64,000 nt of DNA. It comes from Auxenochlorella pyrenoidosa. Taxonomy: Eukaryota > Chlorophyta > Trebouxiophyceae > Chlorellales > Chlorellaceae. The notes beneath the pieces were generated by a model. It searched no databases and was not told the origin of the DNA. It worked only from the letters and a program-made list of their open reading frames with translations. The stretch is from the NCBI GenBank assembly GCA_001430745.1, contig KQ481942.1, forward strand, positions 271,086-335,085, read 5' to 3'. The translations under genes were made by a program, and so were the position numbers. This document shows positions 55,928 to 64,000 of this stretch, one piece after another. The stretch's first letter is position 1. Each line of letters starts with the position of its first letter.

Positions 55928-57441
55928 TCACGCCACGGGGGTAGCGCCAAGGGCCTGGGTGTGCACGAACCTGCAGAGCAGAAGATCAGACAAAGTGGTC
56001 GCACCGAGCCCTGCAAATCAGGCAGCGTGCAAGCATGCACCATTGCGCCCCATGCAGACGCCCTGTGCTCTCATTGCCGCGGCAATGCCGCCAGCCCCCA
56101 CCCCTCAGCCTGCCCATGAGCTCACTGCTGCTTGAACTCTGCCTGCTGCTCCAGATCCAGCACGGAGCGGGTCTTGTCCTTGGCGATGCGGTACCGCCGG
56201 AACAGGATGCTGCGGGGGCAGAGGTGGGGGTGCGAGGGAGAAGAGGGTTGGCCCAAGGCTTGCAGCCAGGTGACGGGCGGGTGGCGGGGCAGAGCAGGGA
56301 AGCCCTCTGGACGGGGCCAAGCACTTGGGCATGCCACCAGTGCACAAGTTGAGGGGACAGCAATGATCGTGCCACTAAAAATCGGCAGCACATACTGCTC
56401 TGCTAGATGCTGTGCGCAGCAGCTCTATTGAATTGCACGCCCGGCCGCACACCCTGATCAGCAGTGCCTCCCAAGGCTGCCCCTCAGCCCCAGGCTGGAC
56501 CCCCAGCCCCTGCCCTGGCCCCCGCACCGGTCGTAGATGACGGCCACGCCGGCAGCCAGGAACAGGATGAACTCCAGCCAGGACAGCGTAATCACGCCGT
56601 TGCGCGCCGACTCCTCGGGCAGCCCATCGTTCGAGGCCTGCTTGCCGCGCTGCGTGAAGGTGATGGCGGCCACCAGCCACCAGAAGGAGGCAAACAGGCC
56701 CAGCGAGCCGTAGATGGGGGGCAGGAAGCCCGAGGCGCCCTGCTTCAGGGTCACGTAGCCGCCGGCGGCCAGCAGCAGCGAGAAGAGCAGGGAGAAGCCA
56801 GAGGTGACATAGGCAAACCTGCGGGGCGGGGAGGGCAGGAAGGCAGGGGGATGAGAGCAGGCAGACGTCAGAGGCGGCAAGGGCTGAGGAGGGGGGGCCG
56901 GGAGATGCTGGGGCAGCAGAGTCGAGGCAGGCAGCGATGCATCTTGAGATGAGGCAGGCCGCGCATGCCTCGTGCATTAGATGAGATGCTCCAACATGCA
57001 TGCCGTGCCTGCCATGCAGTGCATGCGCATGCGCCGGCCCGCCATGCTGCCGCCACTGGTTCTGCCCGAACCTGCCGCCCGCACCCCCACTCACTGGCAC
57101 ACCATGCCAGGCAGCAGGTTGAGGTAGCAGCCCTCAGAAGGGTAGAGCACAGTGGCGGTGACAGCAGGAATCACCACCGCAAAGATGATCTGCAGGCAGA
57201 GGGCAGGTGCGGCAGAAGCTGCGTTTGGGTGGAGGCACGGCTGAAACGCAAATGCTGCAGGCCGGGACCGCCAGCAGTGGCGGCGGGCGAGCGGCGCTGC
57301 GCCTTCAACTCGCTGCACTGAGCTGCGGGCGACCGGTCGCTACTTGCGGCATCTCCTCGGCCCTCCGGAGGCCTGCACGAGGCCTGGCTGCCGCACCTGC
57401 AGGGCCACAAGGCCGAACAGGTAGTGCACAACGCGGGCCAT
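55928..57441 (-). CDS. Small four-helix membrane protein B (MARVEL-like topology)
   Basis: Exons in coding order are 57397-57441, 57095-57189, 56528-56818, 56126-56209 and 55928-55970; 185 aa. All five exon lengths (45, 95, 291, 84, 43 bp) equal those of protein A. Visible differences are few: MARVVHY for MTRVVHN at the start, TATVLYP for TSTVLYP, GMVCQ for GQVCQ, ASN for ASD, EFKQQF for EFRQQY. Introns differ much more than exons. The head-to-head spacing to SULTR-B is 373 bp. The four membrane segments, the loop cysteines and the basic tail are as in protein A. Function unknown; the fixed pairing suggests a partner or regulator of the transporter, which is inference only. Confidence 0.88.
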
Positions 57442-57814
57442 GGTTGCTACAAGCCTGCCCAGAAACCTTAGCAGTAATTGTGGTAAGGATAGAGCGGCCC
57501 CAGAGGACGCTTGAGGTAGTGGCTCTCCTTGCTGGGTCCCTTGCTGGCACCCCCCGTTCCTGCTAATGCGACTGCCTGCAAGTTGCCGGTCCTTGAAGAG
57601 CCCTTCAATCACTCTATTCTGGCACTCAGATCATCTTGCAATCCACGCCCAGTTGCGCGGGTGCCATAAGTCTGCACTGGTGAGGCCCGGCAGTGCTGCC
57701 ACTGCGTCTCTGGGCTGCTGGCCCTCCCTCCGGCCGCTTTTCGCGCATCGTGCGCATTGCAGGGTCCTTACTCAGGCGCGCACACACCATGCAGGTCCGT
57801 GGCGGATACCAACC
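57442..57814. promoter_or_regulatory. Divergent promoter, four-helix protein B / SULTR-B
   Basis: These 373 bp separate the two start codons and hold the conserved block at 57539-57589. Most of the remaining sequence differs from the SULTR-A promoter. Confidence 0.65.
57539..57589 (+). promoter_or_regulatory. Conserved promoter block, copy B
   Basis: CCTTGCTGGCACCCCCC, then GTTCCTGCTAATGCGACTG, then CAAG and TTGCCGG. It matches copy A apart from small insertions (CC and CCTG). Confidence 0.75.
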
Positions 57815-60800
57815 ATGAAGGTGGGCGGCGACAGCTCGCCGCACGCGGGCTCCTCCGCCTCCGACTCAATCCCGGACAGCGACAGCCGCCTGGCGCTGCC
57901 CGACGTGTACGATGCGACGCTGATTGACGAGGCGCGCCGCCTCGTGCGGCAGCAGAAGGAGCAGTGAGTTGCATGGAGGGCTGCTGGGGGGCGCTTCGTC
58001 CAGCCAGGGCTGCCGGTGCGCATGCAGGCGGCGGTGCAGTCCGATGCGCAGCCGCCTTATCCTCCGCCCTGGCCCCCCTCCCTCACAACAGGTGGGCCCG
58101 TGAGACCGAGGGCTGGACCTGGTACAGCTGGCTGTCCTTCTACGTCCCCATCTTTGGCTGGATCCGCACCTACAACTGGCGCGCCTGGCTCATCGTGAGT
58201 GGGGGAGGTGGCGGGCGCCCAGGCTGCACTGCCAATTGCCAGAACGGACATGGTGGTGGCATGCCGTCGTGATTTCATGTCACAGAAAAGCTGCCAGCTG
58301 CACTGCCTCCCCTCAACCCTTTCCCACCATCACCACTGCGCCCCCGTGCCCCATGCAGTGGGACGTCGCCGCCGGCATGTCCACCGCCGCCATGGTCATC
58401 CCCCAGGGCATGAGCTACGCCAACCTGGCTGGCCTGCCATACGCCTACGGCCTGTACGGAGCCTTCGTGCCGTGCATTGTCTACGCGCTGTTCGGCTCCT
58501 CGCGCCAGCTGGTGGGTTGCCGCCGGCCGGCGTTGGGCGAGGGACGGTTCCAGGGTCGGGTTGCAGTGCACTGCTGGTGTGGCAAGNNNNNNNNNNNNNN
58601 NNNNNNNNNNNNNNNNNNNNNNNNNNNNNNNNNNNNNNNNNNNNNNNNNNNNNNNNNNNNNNNNNNNNNNNNNNNNNNNNNNNNNNNNNNNNNNNNNNNN
58701 NNNNNNNNNNNNNNNNNNNNNNNNNNNNNNNNNNNNNNNNNNNNNNNNNNNNNNNNNNNNNNNNNNNNNNNNNNNNNNNNNNNNNNNNNNNNNNNNNNNN
58801 NNNNNNNNNNNNNNNNNNNNNNNNNNNNNNNNNNNNNNNNNNNNNNNNNNNNNNNNNNNNNNNNNNNNNNNNNNNNNNNNNNNNNNNNNNNNNNNTGGGC
58901 CGGCGCCCAGCGGCTTGCGTGTCGCTCGTTTGGGCTGTTCGGGGAGCCTGTCTGCGGCGCGACACAGACCCACCGATGGCGCCGATGGGCAGGCTCTGAC
59001 GCTCCAGGCCCCCCCCCCTCCCCCACACACCCCCGATGCTCACCGCCGCCCACCCCCCTGCTGCACCCCTCCCGCCGTCAGGTGGCCTTCATCGCCGGCT
59101 GCTTCTACACCGCTGTGGGCCTGTTCCGCATGGGCTGGCTCACCAACTTCCTGTCCTCTGCCGTCATCTCCGGCTTCATGACTGGCGCCTCTGTCATCAT
59201 CGCCATGAGCCAGGTGAGCTTCCTTGCGGGGAGGGTGCTTGCCGGGGGCTGAGCAGGCACACAGCGCGCTGGAGGCAGCCCCATGCTGGGCAGGGCGAAC
59301 GGGCGAGGGCTGGCAGCCCGCTGATGTACCGCCTGCGTTGTACTACACTCGCTGACCTTGCCCTCACCCGCCCTCCGCTGCCCCCCACCCCCACCCCACC
59401 CCACCCCCCCCAGGTCAAGTACATCCTCGGCCTGAAGCTGCCCCGCTCCGACACTCTGCAAGGCAACCTGGAGGCCATCTTCGACAACATCTCCGGCTTC
59501 CAGTGGCGCGAGTGTGAGTGCAGGCGCCGCCCTCGAGGGGCGCGCGGGCATGGCCGCCAGGCCCGACACTCTCTCTGGCCCTCCCTGCTCCTCAGTGCGC
59601 TCACGCCTCCCCTGCCAACCCCCCTCCTGCAGTCTGCATGGGCATGGCCTTCATCTTCCTCCTGCTGGCCTTCCAGTACCTGTCCCGCAACTTCAAGTGA
59701 GGGCCCATGGGCAGGTGGCACGGGGCACCCAGAGTGACCGACCCGCTGCCACTGCAGTTCTCATGCTTCGCCTGCTGGCCTGCCACTGGGCGCCACTCAT
59801 TCCCAATACCTGCCCCCCACCACCCTGCGCAGGAAGCTGTTCTTCCTCAAGGCACTGGGCCCCCTGACTGTCTGCGTCGTCTCCATTGCGCTCATGAACA
59901 TCTTCGGCTGGTGAGGGCAGGGGACAGCCTCAGGCGGCTAGCAGGCGCTCGACCACACTGCCATGTGCGCTGCCAGGCCCCTTGCACCGGCCCCTGCTGC
60001 CGGCATGTGCTGATCTGCCCGGCTCCCATCTTCCCTTGCTGTTTCAGGTACGAGCCTGACTCCAAGGGCAAGTCCTACATCAAGCCCATTGGCAAGATCC
60101 CCAAGGGTGAGCCGGGGTGTAGCACTGGGGCAGGGGCATGCCGGCATTGCTTGTTTGGGCTCAAAGTCTGTCTATCCTTGAGCCAATAGCAGGCCGCTGG
60201 GCATGAACAGCCCGCAGCTTGCATGCTCCCGATCTGCACCCTCCTGCCCCAGCCGCATTGGTTTATTGCGCAGGAAAGCTCTAGCTTTCGACTGACGCCA
60301 CTTGGCGCCTCTCCTTCACCCCCTGCAGGCCTGCCCGACTTCACCGCCGGCTGGTGGCTGCCGCTGTACAACGTGGGCCGCCAGATGACCCTGTCTGTCA
60401 TCATCTGCCTCATCGACATCTGCGAGTCCATTTCCATCGCTAAGGCGCTTGCTCGCGTGAACAAGTGAGCTCAACGGAGTGGATGAGGGCTGTGAAGAGC
60501 CTGGGGTCGCAAGGATGTGCAGGTTTGAGACGCAGCAACCTGCTAGCCCGCATGTTGTGTGTGCTAGCAGTTCATTCGCCCCCCTGTGCTTATGGATTCG
60601 TTGGTGCACCCCCCTTGCAACCCCCCCAGGTACCGCCTGAACTACACCCAGGAGCTGCGCGGCCTGGGCCTGGCCAACCTGGCGGGCGCCATGTTCAACT
60701 GCTACACCACCACCGGCTCCTTCTCCCGCTCCGCCGTTAACAACTCCGTGGGGTGAGGGGCGCGGCTCCTCATGGCATGGCGGACGCACTCTGTTCCAGC

Positions 60801-62400
60801 TGTAGTTTGCTTTCCGCAATCGTGCTTCAACTCCAGTTACTATATGCCAGTGTGGCCCTGTCCGCTGTCTCATCACTGCACTTGCTTTGACCCCGGCTTG
60901 GTCTTGCCCCTGACCCTGCAGCGCCAAGACCCCGCTTGCAAACCTGGCCACCGGCATCACCATCCTCATCACCCTGCTGTGGATCACCCCCGTGTTCAAG
61001 AACATGAGCCAGAACGTGCAGGGCGCCATTATCATTGTGGGAGTGCTGCAGCTGTTCGACTGGTGAGCGCACACTGGCACTGGAGTGCTTTGGGCGATGG
61101 ACAATAAAGGACCCGCTGTCGTTGCTTCGCAGCTCATGACTGCCTGCCCGTCCACCCTGCTGCCATTGCGCTCACCGGTGCCCTCCCTGCCTTGCACACC
61201 TCACCCATCAAACTTACACATGCTCAATCTGCCACCCTGCCCTGCAGGCCCGAGTTCCTGTATCTGTGGAAGATCAACAAGCTGGACTGGCTGGTGTGGG
61301 TGGTGTCCTGCCTGGTGGTGCTCTTTGCGGGCGTGGAGATCGGCATCGGCGTGGGCGTGGGCCTGTCCCTTGTGCTGGTGGTCTACAAGACTGCCTTCCC
61401 TCGCATCTCCCAGCTGGGCCGCCTGCCCGGCACTGCCGTCTACCGGTGAGGGGCCCCTGCTGGGGAGGGCTCCTTTCAGCAGGCCGCATTGGCGTGAATC
61501 TGCCAGCACTGCAAGGGCGAGAGTCTGTTGCTCCTACCCGGGTGGTACGCTGCACAGTCCACTGACTTGCCTCCTGTTTGGCCTTGTGTTTTAAATTTAT
61601 CTGCAGGAGCGTGGCCATGTATCCCGAGGCCGAGCCCCAGTCTGGCGTGCTGCTGCTGCGTGTTGATGCGCCCCTGTGGTTCGCGAACATTGAGGTGAGG
61701 CCAGCGCTGGCTCTGATGTGCCAGGTGCCAGGTTCTGCGAGGTCTTGCCCTGAATTGGCCTGAGCACCCGGGAAAATTTAGTCCATGTGCTGCCAGGCCA
61801 ACCACATTTCATCTGTGCACTTCTGCAGGGCGTGCGCGAGTATGTGACCCAAGCAATTGACCAGCGCCGGACCGCGGGCGACAAGACTGGCGACCCCGTG
61901 CGCGCTGTGGTGCTTGACCTTGCCCCCGTCACTGGTGAGAGCGGGAGGGAAGGAAATCAGGTGCTGTGCTCTTCTGTTGCAGCAGGGAGTACAAATACAG
62001 TAGCCCTGTATGCCACAATGCAACCATGTTCGGCTGCCGTCTGCGCTGCCTCGCCGCCACCCTGACCTGAGCACCCTACAGGTAGCTGCACATCCTAGCT
62101 AGCTGCACATCCTGCACCTACCCACTCAACCCCACTTGCCCTACTTGCCTGTTTGCTGCAGACATTGACGCCACCGGCATCCACTTCCTTGACGACTTGG
62201 TGGACGAGCTGCGGCATGAGGGCGGTGTGACGCTGGTGCTGGGCAACCCCAGCCAGCGGGTGCTGCTGGCCCTGAAGCGGGCGCACCTGGACCGCAAGAT
62301 TGGCCGCGCCAACATCCACGTGCACATGGCCGACGCGGTAGTGCGCGCTCGGTCCATCGCTGATGCCAAGCTGAAGCAGGAGACGGTGGCGGGCGTGTGA
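57815..62400 (+). CDS. SULTR: Plant-type sulfate transporter B (SulP/SLC26), exon 4 in assembly gap
   Basis: Visible exons are 57815-57963, 58092-58194, 58359-58511, 59082-59213, 59414-59513, 59633-59696, 59833-59910, 60048-60106, 60329-60464, 60630-60752, 60922-61062, 61248-61445, 61607-61694, 61829-61934 and 62162-62400. All match SULTR-A exon lengths. The expected 132-bp exon 4 (AVGPVAVTS segment) is not visible and should lie in the N run at 58587-58895. With it the protein would be 666 aa. Substitutions against SULTR-A are scattered and conservative, e.g. FAYVPF/FIPFF-type loop changes, LFRMGW for LLRLGW, and [10 protein letters not shown] for [10 protein letters not shown]. The SulP core and the STAS domain are complete. 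Introns differ in length and sequence. It is head-to-head with four-helix protein B. Confidence 0.93.
58587..58895. other. Assembly gap (309 N)
   Basis: This is a run of unknown bases inside SULTR-B. By comparison with SULTR-A it should contain exon 4 and parts of both flanking introns. A 309-base gap is enough for the 132-bp exon. Confidence 0.95.
58920..58972 (+). repeat. Hairpin repeat, copy 8 (diverged)
   Basis: CGTTTGGGCTGTTC, then GCCTGTCTGCGG, then GCGACACAGACCC lie just after the gap in a SULTR-B intron, sense orientation. It is recognisable only by its ends. Confidence 0.4.
60149..60180 (+). repeat. Hairpin repeat, copy 7 (truncated)
   Basis: TTGTTTGGGCTCAAA and GTCTGTCTATCC lie in the SULTR-B intron after exon 9, sense orientation. 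The 3' half is missing. Confidence 0.7.
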
Positions 62401-63395
62401 GGCGGCTGGTGCACGCAGCGCTGCTCTCAAAACCTCCTTTTCCCCTTGATTCTCTCCTCCGTCCCCTTCTACCCTGGTCGCATAACCCCAGTAGCACCAC
62501 GCTGTGCCCGCAGGCGTCCTCCTCCCTTGGCCTCTATCTCTATCAGGTTGTCTCTTCCCAACTTGCTCCCCTCCAAATTCATCTCTGTGCTCCCCCCGGC
62601 ACTTGCCAACTGAAACCCCAAAACCCAACCCAGTGCCTTGCTCTACTGTCACTTCCCTGGTTTTCCTCCCTTGGCCTGTGCCAGAAGACCTTCTGTAGAC
62701 ACCACCGTCCCGAGCCGGAACCAGCAGCGACATTGGGGTGCGCGAGGTTTACATGTGTGGAGCGCTGGAATGAAACAAAGGCCACCAAATACAGCAGCGA
62801 CGTGCAAAATCCCGGGAGTTAGAACACAGGGGCGGGCAGAGGCCACGATACACGCCCCGGGAGGTTCACAGTGCAGAAGATGGGAGAAGAGGCAGCAGGC
62901 ATGGGTTGTGCGGGTTGCAGGACGGGGGGAGTGTTTGGGTTGGTTTTCGACAGCGGGCGGTGGGTGCGTGTACACCAGGCGTAAGCGGCGGGGGGGCGTG
63001 CCAGCATTCGTCACAAGCGGGAGAGAAGGGAGGGCAGGCGCCCCGGGGTGGGGAGGGCTCAAAACGCGCCTGTTTGTTGCAGGGCAGGAAAGGGGACACA
63101 TCCAGCGTTCGTCAAACCAAAGCAGCAGGGAGGGCAGGGGGGTAGGGTTGGGAAGGGCGGCGGCCATGGGGCCTGCGCACTGTCAGGTGGGATCGCAATG
63201 GCAGGCAGCGAGGGGGTGCAGTGCCGGTCTAAGCAGGGGCAGGGGGGGCGGGGCGAGAGTGCGCATCTGGGGAGAGGGCCGCAGTGCCAGGCAGGGAGGC
63301 CGTCCTTGGCACAAGTGCAAGTACTGCAGGGGTTCTGGGGTCGGAGGAGTTGGCCAAGTGGAAGACCCCTTCCAACAGGGGCGCCATGCAGCCCT
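62401..63395. other. Convergent intergenic region
   Basis: This is the space between the SULTR-B stop (+) and the stop of the terminal minus-strand gene. A long plus-strand open frame (62638-63813) runs through it. It is Gly/Arg-rich, has no domain and overlaps real minus-strand exons, so I do not call it a gene. Confidence 0.5.
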
Positions 63396-64000
63396 TCAAA
63401 GGTCCATCTCGTTTGCCATGCTGGTCGCAGCATCCACCTCCTCGCCCTCATCGTCTGCACAGCAGGGGCACAGGGGGCCAGCAGGCCGGCTGCAGGTCAA
63501 GGCAGCTCGACGGGAAGTGGGGCAGCGCGCAGCGCGCAGCGCGCACGAACTGCCGTGTGCACAGCAGCAAGGACCACGCGAGTTCAGGGCTGAGCACGCG
63601 CGAGGCAGCTGCTCACAGCCCAGGCAGCACAAGCAGTGTTGCTACTCGGTGCTCCTGCACGCGTGCAGGTGCATGCAGCCTTCGTCCACTCAACTACGCT
63701 GGATGCCCGCTGTGCGCTGCACGCGCACTCGTCATGTGCAGGCCCCCTGCGCCTGCAACCAGACGACATGCCCCCCTCCGGCTCACCAGTGTTGTACTTG
63801 TAGTCTGTTGTGACGCTGAGCTCCACTGCAGTCTTAGAGAGCCCACGACAGGAAAAGTACAGGATGCGCTTGAGCTTCTGCCGGGGGGGAGAGGGGTGGG
63901 GAGTGGGGTGAGGGGCGGGGCAGCCACTGATTGCCCAATTGGTCAACTGGGGCCCGGGCTGGAGGGCGAAAGAGCAATCAGACGTGAGCAGCAGGCGTGG
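63396..64000 (-). CDS. C-terminal exons of an unrecognised gene (5' part outside window)
   Basis: Two exons are supported: 63787-63877 and the last exon 63396-63454, joined in phase 1. They encode KLKRILYFSCRGLSKTAVEL, then SVTTDYKYNT, then an acidic end DDEGEEVDAATSMANEMDL and stop. Both splice junctions are clean (donor gtgagc, acceptors preceded by pyrimidines). I cannot assign the family from these 49 residues. The Asp/Glu-rich tail is common in nuclear and cytosolic proteins. The rest of the gene lies beyond 64000. Confidence 0.55.
63520..63546. repeat. GCGCGCA tandem repeat
   Basis: Four near-perfect GCAGCGC / GCGCGCA units lie in the last intron of the terminal minus-strand gene. Confidence 0.8.

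Noticed and set aside
58275..59030. Open frames passing through the N run
   Set aside because: They consist mostly of unknown residues across an assembly gap. Only the exons matched to SULTR-A are used.
62638..63813. Long plus-strand open frame of 391 codons
   Set aside because: It is Gly/Arg/Ala low-complexity without a domain and runs antisense over two clean minus-strand exons. Such frames are common by chance at this GC content.

Overview
This is nuclear DNA of a unicellular green alga, most likely of the Chlorella lineage (Trebouxiophyceae). It is very GC-rich, and its genes are cut into many short exons (often 30-300 bp). Introns are GT-AG, with a visible minority of GC-AG. Several 3' ends carry the green-algal polyadenylation motif TGTAA. 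The proteins mix plant-type families (SULTR sulfate transporter, siroheme methyltransferase, plastid-type rhodanese) with families better known from animals (LARGE-like glycosyltransferase, LicD/fukutin-like protein, FANCE, CFAP157). I rebuilt the exons by hand from splice sites and reading frame. Every complete model closes on a stop codon in frame.

Layout. 1-2238 (+): 3' part of a gene made of repeated cysteine-rich exons. 2890-5524 (+): LicD-like membrane protein. 5892-7702 (-): NIPSNAP protein. 8283-11419 (+): FBXO9-like F-box protein. 12305-14984 (+): CFAP157-like coiled-coil protein. 15293-17752 (+): proteasome beta-5. 18091-21582 and 22218-26253 (-): tandem alpha-amylases. 26450-30475 (+): TPR protein. 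30938-32491 (+): FANCE-like protein. 32703-35259 (-): LARGE-type (GT49) glycosyltransferase. 35848-40440 (-): rhodanese/TrhO-type protein. 40808-42786 (-): uroporphyrinogen-III methyltransferase. 43106-45877 (-): a second TPR protein. 46301-62400: a mirror-image cluster of two SULTR transporters and three small four-helix membrane proteins. 63396-64000 (-): end of an unrecognised gene.

The most unusual part is 46-62.4 kb. Each SULTR gene is head-to-head with a small four-transmembrane gene across a promoter of about 374 bp, and the whole pair is present twice in inverted orientation. All 15 visible SULTR exons have the same lengths in both copies. The two promoters keep a conserved block at nearly the same distance from both start codons. 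A third, diverged four-helix gene lies between the pairs. Rhodanese, siroheme synthesis and sulfate transport therefore sit within about 27 kb, which suggests a sulfur-themed neighbourhood.

Two dispersed repeat families lie in introns or flanks. One is a hairpin element of about 50 bp (six clear and two weak copies). The other is a 131-bp element (two copies, one mismatch, 29 kb apart). Every copy I found lies in the sense direction of its host gene. A 309-base run of N at 58587-58895 hides exon 4 of the second SULTR gene.
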